A stretch of 64,000 bases of DNA from Myxococcales bacterium (GCA_016703425.1 JADJCA010000001.1:868001-932000); one strand, 5' to 3'; counted from the stretch's first letter, positions 18,801-28,977 are shown. Translations and numbers: made by a program. The notes: generated by a model from the sequence alone, not told the origin.

Positions 18801-21800
18801 ACATTCCACGGTCCCTTCCCAGCGACGGGCACCGAGGACCGGGAAGACACGTACGCCGGTGGCGCGCTGGTCAAGTCGACGCAGCACACCACCAACTGGA
18901 CGAGCTCGGCGCCGTATGTGCTCACGCGCACGCGGACGGACGAGTCCGAGAGCGAGCTCGACGGCACGCCAATTCGCCACATGACCACGAGGTACAGCGG
19001 CTACGCCTACGGGTTCCCCACCACGGTGAGCGTCGACACGCGCCGTTCCGCCGGCGACACAAGCGAGGTGGTCACTTCGACGACGACCAACACGTTCGCG
19101 CACGACACCGCGGGATGGATTCTGGGTCGGCTCACGCGCGCGACCACAACGAAGTCGAGGACCGGCGCGACCCCGGAGACTCGCACGTCGTCGTTCACCT
19201 ACGCGGCGAACGGACTCCTCGCGAGTGAGACCATCGAACCCGACGACGCGTCGCTCGCGACGATCACGTCGTACACGCACGACGCCTTCGGCAACCGACT
19301 GACGGCGACGGAGACGGCGGGCGCCCTGACGCGCTCGAGCTCGACGAAGTTTGACCCCACCGGGCGCTTCGCCGTCGAACGAATCAATGCGCTCGGGCAC
19401 GTCACGCGGTACGTCTACGACGGCAGGTTCGGGACCGTCACGTCGACGACGGACCCCAACGAGCTCGTCAGCACCGCTGCGTACGATCCGCTGGGGCGCA
19501 AGATCGGCGAAACGATGCCCGACGGGCGCGTCACGACCTTCACGGTCCAGAAGCACGCGGGAGGCGACCCCACGTCAGCCGCGCTCGTCTCGCGCACGAC
19601 CACGAGCGATGCAGGGTCATCCACGGTCTACACAGACCTGCTGGGCCGCACCGTTCGAAAGACCACCGACGGGTGGGCCGGCAAGCCCGTGTACGTCGAC
19701 ACGACGTACAGCGCCAGCGGGCTAAAGCTCCGAGAATCACGCCCATACTTCGCGGGCGACCTCAAACACGACCACGTCTTCACGTACGACGCGCTCGGCC
19801 GCGAGCTCAGCGCGACGACGCCCGACGGAGCCGTCGCGCGCTTCGCCCATAAGGGCCGCACCGTTACGGAGGTGGACCCGCGCGGCCATGTGAAGTCCAA
19901 GACCTCGACCGTCGACGGCAAGCTCGCGGCGGTGTCCGAGGTGCTCAGCGACCGAGCGCTGACGCTCACGCACACCTACGACGTCCACGGTCAGCTCGTC
20001 GCGTCGAAGGACCCGTTGGGTGTGGAGACGACGATCACCTACGACAAACGAGGCCGGCGAACATCCATCGCGGAGAAGAACGCGGGAAAGCGCACCTTCG
20101 TCCTCGACAGGTTCGGCAGGGCCGTCCAGGAGCTCGACGCGAAGGGCCAGCGCAAGGACCACACGTTCGACCTTCTGGACCGCACTACGCGCACGCTGGA
20201 GCGCACCGCGAACAACACGATCGTGCGCGACGTTCGCTTCACCTTCGACACGGCAACCGCGGGCACAAAGACGCTGCGCGGGCTCTTGGCCATCGCCGAG
20301 GTGAAGGAGCTGAAGGCCGGTGTGCTTGCGACGACATCCAAGCGAACCTTCGCGTATGACACGCTCGGCCGGGAGATCGGCGAGACGCGCATCGTCGACG
20401 GCACGAGCCTGCGAACCACGCGCGCCTACGACGCGGCGACGGGGCGCCTTGCCTCCATCACCTACCCGGGCACGCTCGTGGCGAACGGGCTCAAGCTCGT
20501 CCCCGAGTACGACTCCACGGGGCGCGTCGTGGCCATGCGGCGAGGTTCCGCGAGCGGCGCCAGCGTCTGGCGGGCGCTCGACGCAGACGCCTCTGGAGCG
20601 CTGCTTCGGGAGACGCTGGAGAACGGACTCGTCACCACGCGAGAGTTTGACGCGCGGACCGGTCAGCTGAAGAGCGTCAAGACGCCGCGCAAAGACGGCT
20701 TGTCGTGCGTGCCCGCCGCGTGCACCCCCAACATGGCGACGTGGAATCCAGTCACGCGACGAGACAACGTTGGCTGCTTCTACAACCCCGACAGCGCGCG
20801 CAACGAGAAGCTTCCGGCGGCTTGTGCCGGCGAAACGCCGCAAGACATGGAGTTCGCCTTCGACCCCATGGGGAACCTCACCCAGCGGAAGGACCGGGTC
20901 ACGGGCCTCGTCGAGGCGTTCCAATACGACGAACTCGACCGGCTGACGGGCGTCACCGGCCCGTCCGCTAGGACGCTTACGTACGACGATGCCGGCAACA
21001 TTCTATCGAAGAGCGACTTCGGCGCTTACACCTACGACGTCGCCCGCAAGCACCTTGCCACCAGCGTCAAGCGGGGCGGAGCGGAGGTCGCGACCTACGC
21101 GTACGACGCGAACGGGAATACGACGACGGGGGCGGGCCGCACGCTCTCGTGGACGACCTTCGACAAGCCCGCGCGGATCGAGTCGGGTGCTGCGTCCATC
21201 GACTTCGCGTACGACGATGCAAGGCAGCTCGCGCTCAAGCACACGTCGGACGGCGCGACGACGCGGTACGCCGGAGACTTCGAGCTCGAGACCAAGGCGG
21301 ACGGCACGCGCGAGAGGCGCACCTTCGTGACGGTCGGCGGCGTGGTGCGAGCGGTTCACCGCGCGACCGTGGCGGCAGGCGCCGCCACCGAGACTGACAA
21401 CGGGCTCAGCTTTCTGCTGCACGACCACCTCGGCTCGACGAGCGTCGTGACCGACGCCGCGGCCACGGTCTCGCAGCGACTGTCGTACGACGCCCACGGA
21501 AAGCGTCGCTTCACGGTCGGTACCGACGACCTGTCAGGTTTGCTCAGAGGCAAGGCTACCGACAAGGGATTCACCGGGCACCAAACCCTCGAGGAGATCG
21601 GCCTCGTGAACATGGGCGCGCGTGTCTACGACCCCATGCTCGGTCGATTCCTTTCGGCGGACTTGGTGGTGCAGTCCACCGACGAGGTCAACGGGGTTCA
21701 TCGGTACGTGTACGGCGGCAACAACCCCATCAGCGTCGTCGACCCGAGCGGCCACATCTTCAAGAAGCTCTGGAGGTCATTCTCCAGCATCTTTCGAGTC

Positions 21801-22706
21801 GTCGTTCGCGTGGTGCTTGTCGTCGTCTCGGTCGTCGTCGCAGTCGTGGCGCCGTACTTGCTGCCGGTGGTGGCTGTCGTGGGAGGAGCCATCAATGGCG
21901 CGATCTCCGGGGGCATCAAGGGCGCGCTCATCGGCGCGATCTTCGGGGGCTTCACCGCAGCGATAGGTGCCATAGGGTCTCAGATCGCCGACCCCTTCTT
22001 CCAGATCCCGTTCAAGGCGCTCGCGCACGGCCTCGTGGCCGGCGCACAGAATGCGGCCTACGGCGGAGACTTCGTGCACGGCTTCATCGCCGGGTTCGCG
22101 CACGGAGCGTTGGAGCCGCTCATCGGTCTGGGAAAAGACGCGTTCCAGCGCGTCGCTATCTCCGCCGCGGTTGGAGGCGTTGCGAGCAAGCTGGGTGGCG
22201 GGAGCTTCGAGAATGGCGCCATGACCGGCGCGTTTCAGCAACTCTTCAACGGCGAGCTGAGTCGCTTGATCCAATCGTTGAACGCCTGCACGCCGGAGCA
22301 CCCGAACGGCCGACCGGCGGCGGGCGACGGAACGAGCGTCCGCAACGCCTCGCCAGACTTCGTCGAGGCGCGTCGAGGTTTGCAGATCACAAACGACGAC
22401 ATAGAGCGCATGGCGTCGTTTGGCTTCGGGCCCATGGCGGTGCGCAACACGGCCGCGAGGGCGGGGCTCGTCGTGGCCGAGAGCACCTTCTTGCGAGGGG
22501 CCCTTCGTTGGCTCGGTAGCGGCTATCGCGAGCTGGATCCTGGTGTGTACCGCTCCTTGGACGGCGCGCGAGTGGCGCGGTTTACGACGAGCGACCTACT
22601 CGGCGCGCACGGGCGCCTCGGCCCCCACGGTCACCTTCAGCGCGTTGGACCCGACGGTCGAAGCTTCCTCGAGAATCGCCATTTCCCGCTGCGACCCGAC
22701 CGCTGA
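15841..22706 (+). CDS. Giant SpvB/FG-GAP/RHS-repeat lipoprotein with toxin-like C-terminus, one frameshift
   Basis: About 2,288 residues when read through. In order: lipoprotein signal (LVLACGG), SpvB-like N-domain (about 60-330), six FG-GAP/VCBS repeats with DFNGDGRAD-type Ca2+ loops (about 360-620), a Cys-rich insert of about 120 residues, another FG-GAP unit, then a long YD/RHS region with repeats such as YDALGRE and YDKRGRR. The RHS core ends at YDPMLGRFLSADLVV, followed by YVYGGNNPISVVDPSG. Beyond it are a Gly/Ala/Val-rich hydrophobic stretch and a C-terminal module ending in GAHGRLGPHGH. The frame shifts near base 17,843 in a run of four Gs; one extra G would restore it. RHS cores form shells around C-terminal toxins. 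No immunity gene follows on this strand. Confidence 0.85.
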
Positions 22707-22751
22707 CCCTGGAGAACTGGCGGTCAGCGTTCGCGTTCGTTCGGGGGCGAC

Positions 22752-22776
22752 GCTCCCCTTGAGTCACGGGGGGAGC
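22752..22776. terminator. Hairpin between RHS gene and convergent lipoprotein gene
   Basis: A 7-bp inverted repeat (GCTCCCC/GGGGAGC) with an 11-base loop sits in the 92-base gap between two convergent genes. There is no T-run on either side, so terminator function is tentative. Confidence 0.35.
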
Positions 22777-22798
22777 CGGCGCCGTTGACCGCGCGGGC

Positions 22799-23284
22799 CT
22801 ACCGAGCGCCCGACTCGAGGTCAAGTTCGGGCGACACGTCGAAGTCGTACCGCGTCGGCTCCTTGTACGCCATGACTTGGGTCGGCTTGCCGGTCTTCGA
22901 ACCGTCGGAGACGGTGAGCTGGCAACGCCCGCTCGACGGCAAGCGTACGAGGTTCGCGTGGTAGTTCGCCTCGCCCGACGCGAGGCCACTCGCATTCGGG
23001 CTCCCGTACTTCGTTGCGGCCGTCGACCTCTGCTCTTCTGCTCCGGGGCACTGGGTCACGAGCGTAAGGGTCGGTGGCAATTTCCAAAGACTCTGGGCGG
23101 ACCCTGGCGGAGCCAGGTTCTTGCCGCGGAGGTTTCCGAAGATGACCGTCGATTGCGGGCTCCCCTTCGCCTCGAGTGCCCCTTCGGCTTCCTCGGCGGC
23201 CTCGTCGGAGCTTCCGACTCCGCAGCCAGAGACGAACAGGCTGAGCCCCAGTGCGAAGAGACCTGAAAGGCGTATCGAAAGCAT
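22799..23284 (-). CDS. Small lipoprotein of unknown function
   Basis: A 161-residue lipoprotein (MLSIRLSGLF..., lipobox LFVSGC). An acidic stretch (DEAAEEAEGALEAK) precedes a beta-rich domain with one Cys pair (VTQCPGAEE and SGRCQLTV). No known domain is recognised. It is convergent with the RHS gene, so it is not an obvious immunity partner, although lipoprotein immunity proteins are known. The ATG lies in one arm of a 7-bp inverted repeat (see the hairpin at its start). Confidence 0.78.
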   Translation of the reverse strand: MLSIRLSGLFALGLSLFVSGCGVGSSDEAAEEAEGALEAKGSPQSTVIFGNLRGKNLAPPGSAQSLWKLPPTLTLVTQCPGAEEQRSTAATKYGSPNASGLASGEANYHANLVRLPSSGRCQLTVSDGSKTGKPTQVMAYKEPTRYDFDVSPELDLESGAR

Positions 23285-23301
23285 GCACAGGTTGGTGCAT
23301 G
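23282..23301 (-). promoter_or_regulatory. Inverted repeat enclosing the start codon
   Basis: CATGCAC and GTGCATG form a perfect 7-bp inverted repeat with a six-base loop. In the lipoprotein mRNA the start codon falls inside the 3' arm, and no Shine-Dalgarno sequence is seen between the arms. It could be a translational switch or a protein-binding operator. Confidence 0.3.
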
Positions 23302-23533
23302 GAGCGCGCCAAGACCGCGACGCCAAGAAGATGAACCAGGAAGGAAGCCGCACCTCGAGCGCCGCGCAACCAGCGATCTCAGTTTGCGCGTCCCTCGCGA
23401 GGCATCAACGCCCGACGAAACCGTAGCGCTTCGGTCTCGCCCTCGGCGCCGCTCTCGGGAGGCTCTTTGCCCCCTGGCGAAAAGGTCCAAGGTGCCCCGA
23501 TTTCGCCGAATGGCACCTATGTTTTCAACCCAG

Positions 23534-23616
23534 TAGCCCCGCCCGGACTCGAACCGGGACGCCCTTTCGGGCCGCGGATTTTAAATCCGCTGCGTCTGCC
23601 ATTCCGCCAAGGGGCC
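23534..23616 (-). tRNA. tRNA-Leu (anticodon TAA)
   Basis: An 83-nt cloverleaf: D-arm with GGCGGAATGGCAGACGC, anticodon stem GCGGA/TCCGC with loop TTTAAAA giving anticodon TAA, a long variable arm typical of leucine tRNA, and T-arm CCCGG-TTCGAGT-CCGGG. The acceptor stem has a G-T pair at 1:72 and a T/C mismatch at 7:66. CCA is not encoded. It reads UUA codons, which are rare in this GC-rich genome. Confidence 0.92.
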
Positions 23617-23674
23617 TTCCGCTTCGCTCGGCCAAGAAGGTAGGACATTTTGCGCCCGCGCGGGCGCCGACCTC

Positions 23675-25246
23675 TCACGCCACCTTGCCGACGCTCCGCT
23701 CCACGGCGCGGACGAGCGCTTGGCTCTCCACCAACTCGGCGATGGCCGCGCTGTCTTTGTAGAGGGGCCGGTCGCCAACCATGGGCGCGACCTTCTCGCG
23801 GACGCACGCGAGCCCCGCCGCGACGCCGCGGCTCGGCTTGAGGGGCCCGCGCTGGTCGAGCCCTGCTGCCGCCGTCATGATCTCAATGGCGAGCGCGTTC
23901 TTCACGTTGGTGACGACATCGCGGAGCTTCTTCGCGCTGACGCTGCCCATGCTGACGTGGTCTTCCTTGCCCGCCGACGAAGGAATCGAGTCGACCGAGG
24001 CCGGGTGGCAAAGGACCTTGTTTTCACTCACCAGCGAGGCCGAGGCGACCTGCGCGATCATGAAGCCAGAGTGGAGACCGCTGTCTTTCGCGAGGAAGGC
24101 CGTCAGGCCGCTCGAGAGCGCAGGGTTCACGAGCTGCTCCACGCGCCTTTCGCTGACGTTGGCCAGCTCGGCGACGGCCATCGCCGCGAGGTCCAACGCC
24201 AGGGCGAGCGGCTGTCCATGGAAGTTCCCATTGCTGACGAAGTCTGCCTCGCCGGCGTCATCGAGGAAGACGCTCGGGTTGTCGGTGATGCTGTTGACCT
24301 CGCGCTCGAGAACGGAGCGAACCCACAAAAGGGCGTCGCGCGTCGCGCCGTGAACCTGCGGGATGCACCGCAAGGAGTAAGCGTCCTGCACCTTGCCGCA
24401 GTGCTTGTGGCTCTCCATGATCTCGCTCTCGGCGAGCAAGGCGCGCATGTTGGCGGCCACAAGCTTTTGGCCCGGATGCGGCCTCGCTTCGTGCAGTCGC
24501 GCGTCGAAGGGGCGCAGCGACCCCTTGAGCGCCTCGAGGCTCATGGCGCCGGCGATGTCCGCTACCGTGGCGAGCCGTTCCGCGGAGAGCAGCGAGAGCG
24601 TCCCGAGCGACGCCATGTATTGAGTGCCATTGATGAGGGCCAAGCCCTCCTTCGCCTCGAGCACGACGGGCGCGAGCCCCTTGGCCGCGAGGGCGTCGCC
24701 ACCTTCCAGGTAAGGCGTGCGGGCCTCGGCACCAGGCGCGTCGACGGACGCCTCACCTTCACCGATAAAGACCAACGCGAGGTGCGCGAGCGGAGCCAAG
24801 TCGCCCGATGCGCCAACGGAACCTTGCGTGGGGATGCGCGGATGCACGCCAGCGTTCAGCATGTCGACGAGCAGGTCGACAAGCTCGGGGCGCACCCCGG
24901 AATGGCCAAGGGCGAGGACCTGCGCGCGCAGCAACATGATCCCGCGCACCTCGGGGACGCCAAGGTCCACGCCGATGCCGGTGGCGTGCGAACGAACGAG
25001 GTTCCGCTGCAGCTCGCGGATGTCCTGCGCCGAGATCCGGGTCTCGCTGAGGGCCCCGAAGCCGGTGTTCACTCCGTACACGCGAGGAGCGCTGTCTCCC
25101 GCGGACGCGATGCGGTCGATGGCCGCGCGGGAGGCGCTCACTTTGGCGCGGGCCGCGTCGTCGAAGCGAACGGCTCGACCGCGAACGGCGACGTCTTCGA
25201 GGTCAGACAGCGTGAACGGGCGGCCGATGGAAACGGGGCTAGACAT
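23675..25246 (-). CDS. hutH: Histidine ammonia-lyase
   Basis: A 523-residue enzyme that deaminates L-histidine to urocanate, the first step of histidine breakdown, in the cytoplasm. It has the MIO-forming triad A146-S147-G148 within GSVGASGDLAPLAH, the catalytic tyrosine in RVYGVNTGFG (Y57), HKHCGKVQDAYSLRC and SSAGKEDHVSMG near the active site. Length matches the family (about 510). Histidine specificity is favoured over phenylalanine or tyrosine by the HKHCGKVQD block, but close relatives (PAL/TAL, aminomutases) share most motifs. The other hut genes are not in the window. tRNA-Leu lies 58 bases past its stop. Confidence 0.9.
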   Translation of the reverse strand: MSSPVSIGRPFTLSDLEDVAVRGRAVRFDDAARAKVSASRAAIDRIASAGDSAPRVYGVNTGFGALSETRISAQDIRELQRNLVRSHATGIGVDLGVPEVRGIMLLRAQVLALGHSGVRPELVDLLVDMLNAGVHPRIPTQGSVGASGDLAPLAHLALVFIGEGEASVDAPGAEARTPYLEGGDALAAKGLAPVVLEAKEGLALINGTQYMASLGTLSLLSAERLATVADIAGAMSLEALKGSLRPFDARLHEARPHPGQKLVAANMRALLAESEIMESHKHCGKVQDAYSLRCIPQVHGATRDALLWVRSVLEREVNSITDNPSVFLDDAGEADFVSNGNFHGQPLALALDLAAMAVAELANVSERRVEQLVNPALSSGLTAFLAKDSGLHSGFMIAQVASASLVSENKVLCHPASVDSIPSSAGKEDHVSMGSVSAKKLRDVVTNVKNALAIEIMTAAAGLDQRGPLKPSRGVAAGLACVREKVAPMVGDRPLYKDSAAIAELVESQALVRAVERSVGKVA

Positions 25247-25300
25247 CGAGGCCAGTCCGTAACGTGCCCACGGTGGGCCGGCAACCGGGAAAAATGCGCT

Positions 25301-26004
25301 CTAAAGCGGCTGGCACTGGAACGACAGATCGCAGACCGGCCGCGTCGCGGGCAGTCGGCCCCGACGAGGCACTCGACGCACACGCCCACCGTGCGGTCGC
25401 AGCGGCGCGCAGCCCCGGAACAGTCGCCGGCCTCGTGGCACTGCACGCAGAGGCCGATGTCCTCCTCGCAGACCGGCGTAGCGCCGCCGCACTTGGCGTC
25501 GGTCTCGCATCGTCGACAGCGGCCATCCTCGCATTCGGAGCCGCTCGGACATGCTCCCGGCCCCGCGTCCGCCTTGCACGTCCGGACGCAGCGCCGCGTC
25601 TTCGTGTCGCAGATGCCTCCCGGGCAATCACCCTCGGAGCCGCACTCGACGCAGCGGTGCAACGCCGTGTCGCATCGGGGCCTTTGCCCCGAGCAATGAG
25701 CGTCGTCGGTGCAGACGACGCACGACTGCGACAGCACCTCGCAGTGAAGGCCAAAGCGGGCGCAGGCTTCGTCGCTGGAGCATCCGGCGCTTTGCAACGC
25801 GGAGGCATCGTTGACGTCGGCGGCGAGCGCGTCAGCGGCGCCGGCGCCGCCGTCGGCTCCGCCGTCGTTCAGCTCGTCAAAGCGAAACTCCCCGTTGCAC
25901 GACGCAACGACCAGGCCCGCGACGAAGCTCGCCGAGAAGCAGACCCGCGGCGCCGCCGACGACGAAGACCGCAAGGTCGGCCAGCGCACGAGCCGTCGCT
26001 TCAA
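25301..26004 (-). CDS. Cys-rich lipoprotein, frameshifted near its 3' end
   Basis: About 234 residues if one base is restored. The N-terminus is a lipoprotein signal (VAGLVVASC) with a TTG start that overlaps the stop of the FecR-like gene (TTGA). The rest is a series of short disulfide-rich repeats of the form CxxDADCxxxxPxCDxxxxxCVxC (for example CVVCTDDAHCSGQRPRCD, CVECGSEGDCPGG), about six in number. The last repeat breaks at about base 25,350, where one missing G would give ADCPATRPVCDLSFQCQPL and a stop at 25,301. Unrepaired, the frame runs on into hutH without sense. It is the final gene of the ECF-FecR operon. Function unknown; probably a surface protein. Confidence 0.75.
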
Positions 26005-27122
26005 CGACCGCCCTTGGCGGCGATGGCTTCAGCCTCCGCGCGGGCAAAACCTCGCGGAAAGCGCGACAGGTAGTCCCGCGCGGCCGACGCCGCGCGCCGA
26101 GCGTCTACGCCGTCGAGGCTGCGCATGCGCTCCGCCGCCGCGCTCTCCGCCAGCGGCCCCTTCGGGAAGCGGCGTGAGTATTCGGCGAACCCATCGGCCG
26201 CTTCCAGGGCGCGGCCCGCTTGCTTCGCCGCGGCGGCCCGGGCGAAGAGATCGTTTTGTTCTTCGAGGCGGCTGCCCACCGCGCCCGTCGCCCTCGCGGG
26301 CATGCGCTCCGTTGCCGCGCGCGCCATCGCCGGCGCCGCTTGCTCGGGGACCGCGGCAACGGTCTTTGCAGCGCAGTCGCGGGGCCAAGCGTCGCCGGCC
26401 CGAAGCACGTCCTCTGTTCCGCCGTTGCGAACCACGACCACGCCTTCCGTGACCTGTACCCGCGTGGCGGTACCGCCGCCGCATGCCGGATTCGGCGTCG
26501 TTCGCTCGACGCGAAATACGGTGCCGCGAACCTCAACCTCGGTGTCCGCCGTGCGCACGAGGAACCGTTCGTCGCCCTTGAGCTTCGCGACCTCGGCGTG
26601 CACGGAGCCCGCCGAGAGCGCAAAGACCTGCGCGGCGCCGTCGGAGACGAGATCGAGCTCGGCGCCCTGCGCCAGCGACAGCTTCGTACCCGTCGAGAGC
26701 GCCAACGTCACACCGCCGTCGCTTCGCGCCACCACTCGGCTGCCGCGAGCCACGAGCACGCCATCGACGAAGGGCGCGCTCTTGCCGTCGTGCTCCACAG
26801 TCGCCCCGATCGCGTTGGCGTGACCGGTAACGCTGACGACGCCGCGCTCACGCGCCACCGGTGACGGTGACGGCGCCGCGACGCGGCCTTGATCGTGCCG
26901 AGCGAGCGCCGCGACGCCAACGCCCGCCGCCATGACGGCCGCCACCGCAAGCGCTCCGAAGGCAACGCGCTGACGGGAGCGACGCGTACGCCGAGCCACC
27001 AGCGCCTCCTCGATGGCGGCGATCGCTCGCGCACGATCGGCCTCCGACGGAGCCGGCCCGTCGCCGCTATGAGCGGTGGCCAGGAGTCTCGATGCGCGTT
27101 CTGCGAACTGCGGGGCGTTCAT
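26001..27122 (-). CDS. FecR-like anti-sigma/regulatory membrane protein
   Basis: A 373-residue protein starting MNAPQFAERASRLL. An N-terminal cytosolic part (1-50) has an Arg-rich stretch before one membrane helix (about 50-75, FGALAVAAVMAAGVGVAALA). A FecR domain follows in the periplasm (about 95-240), with DGVLVARGSRVVARSDGGV, GTKLSLAQGAELD and VEVRGTVFRVE. The C-terminal 110 residues form TPR-like helices (AAAAKQAGRALEAADGFAEYS...). The start overlaps the sigma gene stop by four bases (ATGA). It probably holds the ECF sigma factor at the membrane and releases it on an envelope signal. The TPR tail could contact the downstream Cys-rich lipoprotein or the barrel protein upstream. Confidence 0.86.
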   Translation of the reverse strand: MNAPQFAERASRLLATAHSGDGPAPSEADRARAIAAIEEALVARRTRRSRQRVAFGALAVAAVMAAGVGVAALARHDQGRVAAPSPSPVARERGVVSVTGHANAIGATVEHDGKSAPFVDGVLVARGSRVVARSDGGVTLALSTGTKLSLAQGAELDLVSDGAAQVFALSAGSVHAEVAKLKGDERFLVRTADTEVEVRGTVFRVERTTPNPACGGGTATRVQVTEGVVVVRNGGTEDVLRAGDAWPRDCAAKTVAAVPEQAAPAMARAATERMPARATGAVGSRLEEQNDLFARAAAAKQAGRALEAADGFAEYSRRFPKGPLAESAAAERMRSLDGVDARRAASAARDYLSRFPRGFARAEAEAIAAKGGR

Positions 27123-27793
27123 GTGGTCTCCCCCATGTCTTCGAGTCGTTTGGCGAGCTCGGGGTCGGCGGCGATTCGTTCGTGGACTTCTCGACGACCG
27201 CGCACGAGGCGGGTCTGGGCGGCGGCAACGCTGACGCCCGTGATCTGGGCGATCTCCTTCAAGTCGTAGCCGCACACGTCGTGGAGGACGTACGTCCATG
27301 CCTTGCTCTCGTCGACCTGACGGATGGTGTCGACGACGCGAGCCAGCAAGTTGCGCGCGAGGGCCGTTCGGCCCATCGAGACGGGTGCGACGGCTGTGAC
27401 GTCGTCGGCGGCCGCGTAGCCGAAGAGGCGACGCTCGGTACGGCGACGTCGAATGTGCTTGTAGACGATGTGGGCCGCCACGGTGGAGGTCCACCCGTCG
27501 AGCGAGCAATCGCCGCGAAAGCGGTCGATGGAGGAGACGATCTCGATCAACGTCATCTGGACGAGATCTTCGTGATCGGGATCACCGGCACCGAGGAGGC
27601 GACGCACTGTGCGGTCCACCTGCGGACGAACGCGGTCATGGAGCGCCGCGGCGGACCCGCGATCACCCTCGCGAACGGCGCGGAGCAGCTCGCTGTCGTC
27701 GAAGGCCGGCGACGAAGGGCGGGACGGCTCAGGCGCGGGCGCCGGCGCCGGCACGAGCCGGAGGTGAGGTTTCTGGGCGACCGCCGTTGACAC
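27119..27793 (-). CDS. ECF-type RNA polymerase sigma factor
   Basis: A 224-residue sigma factor starting with GTG. A Pro-rich N-terminal extension of about 30 residues comes first, then region 2 (about 33-115, with DHEDLVQMTLIEIVSSIDRF and an Arg-rich RRRRTERR) and region 4 (about 165-215, helix-turn-helix CGYDLKEIAQITGVSVAAAQ). It is coupled to the FecR-like gene downstream, which is the natural anti-sigma partner. Upstream lies an exported barrel-like gene 83 bases away on the same strand; together they form a likely four-gene operon. Confidence 0.92.
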   Translation of the reverse strand: MSTAVAQKPHLRLVPAPAPAPEPSRPSSPAFDDSELLRAVREGDRGSAAALHDRVRPQVDRTVRRLLGAGDPDHEDLVQMTLIEIVSSIDRFRGDCSLDGWTSTVAAHIVYKHIRRRRTERRLFGYAAADDVTAVAPVSMGRTALARNLLARVVDTIRQVDESKAWTYVLHDVCGYDLKEIAQITGVSVAAAQTRLVRGRREVHERIAADPELAKRLEDMGETT

Positions 27794-27876
27794 TGCCTTT
27801 AGAGTACCGAGGTCTTCCCTGGATCAGGCACGAGTCAGCTTTGGAACCGACGAAAGGATTGCCGCGGCCCATCTAG

Positions 27877-28932
27877 CTAGAACCGGACACGAATTCCTGC
27901 CTCGGCGAGGGCTCGACCGGGTGGGACAGTGGCGACTTTGGTGCTCCGGAGGAACACATCCGTCTTGCCGAAGGCCACCTCGGCGCCACCGGCGAGAAAG
28001 ATCCGGGCACCCGACGAGAGGCGCAGTCCCGCCTCAACGAGCGCCGAGGCCCCCGGGAGCCAGCGGCTCTCCCGCACCGGCTCCGGCTCGTCGGAGAGGT
28101 GGCTATGCGAGTGGAAGAGCGCGAGAGCGTTCACGCGTGCCGCGACGAAGATTGGCTGCACGGGTCGCGCGACCACCGCCTCGAGCGACACGCCGGGGCC
28201 AACGCTCGCGACGAGCGAACTCGCAGAAGCCGGCGGCACTTCGCCCGTGCGCAAGGTGCCATCGACGCGAAGCGCCACGCGCTCGCCCGCGATCCACGCC
28301 AGGCCCGCACGGCCACCGAAGCCGCCCGCGTAGCCGCCGAGCCCGGCGGCCGCGAAGACCGCGCCGTCGAGGTACACGCGGGCCGCCGCGTCGGTGGCGC
28401 GCACGCCGGCGCGATCCTTCGCTTCGGGGGCGTCGGCCGGCGGCGTCGACGCCGCGGCCGATGTCGGCGCAGGTTCTGATGGCGCACCGGGACTCGGCGC
28501 AGCGGCGCCGGGATTCGTCGCCGCCGGCGTCGAGCCCCGCGCAGGCTCAGCGGGGGCGACCAAGGCGAGCGCCGGCGAAGCCTCTGGGATCATCGACGCG
28601 AGGGCAAACCCGACCGTCCGCCCCTGCTCCGCCGGCGCGTCGGACGCTTCAAAGAGAATGTTGCGCTCGAGGAACCGCGCATCTTCGCGCCGATGAAGGC
28701 GCAGGCGGACTCGGCGCTCGCCGCCCTCCCAGCTCACGATGGCCACCGCGCGCGCGGCTTCCCTCTCCTCGAAGCGGAGGGCCTCAGCCTCCGTCGGTGC
28801 GCCGTCGAGGTTGCGGACGACGACCGACGACCCCACCGGCAGCGTCGAGCTCGCGGACCGCACCGTGGACTCGTCGGCGCGCTCGTGCCCGCGACCGACG
28901 ATGAGCACGACGAGAACGAAGGGCGCCGCCAT
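27877..28932 (-). CDS. Exported barrel-like protein of the ECF operon
   Basis: A 351-residue protein with a short hydrophobic N-terminus (MAAPFVLVVLIVG). Residues 20-125 form a mixed domain containing VGSSVVVRNLDG and SWEGGERRVRLRLHRRED. An Ala/Pro linker (about 130-175) is followed by a C-terminal part of amphipathic strands ending in aromatic-free GIRVRF, consistent with an outer-membrane barrel or a surface beta-domain. The family is unnamed to me but this layout recurs in Polyangiales. It is the first gene of the ECF operon and could supply the signal to FecR. It is divergent from the ferredoxin-flavoprotein gene. Confidence 0.75.
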   Translation of the reverse strand: MAAPFVLVVLIVGRGHERADESTVRSASSTLPVGSSVVVRNLDGAPTEAEALRFEEREAARAVAIVSWEGGERRVRLRLHRREDARFLERNILFEASDAPAEQGRTVGFALASMIPEASPALALVAPAEPARGSTPAATNPGAAAPSPGAPSEPAPTSAAASTPPADAPEAKDRAGVRATDAAARVYLDGAVFAAAGLGGYAGGFGGRAGLAWIAGERVALRVDGTLRTGEVPPASASSLVASVGPGVSLEAVVARPVQPIFVAARVNALALFHSHSHLSDEPEPVRESRWLPGASALVEAGLRLSSGARIFLAGGAEVAFGKTDVFLRSTKVATVPPGRALAEAGIRVRF

Positions 28933-28977
28933 CGCGCCCGATGATACGCCGTCGTCGGACGCGCCGGTCGAGTTCGT

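Noticed and set aside
16663..20924. Minus-strand frames across the RHS gene
   Set aside because: Shadows of the YD and FG-GAP repeats.
23534..23616. tRNA-Leu as an integration site for a genomic island
   Set aside because: No integrase and no repeat of the tRNA 3' end were noticed nearby.
25138..25300. Extension of the Cys-rich lipoprotein frame into hutH
   Set aside because: Loses the cysteine pattern after base 25,350; a one-base shift gives a sensible end at 25,301.
23720..25699. 659-residue plus-strand frame opposite hutH
   Set aside because: hutH has full active-site motifs; this frame has none.
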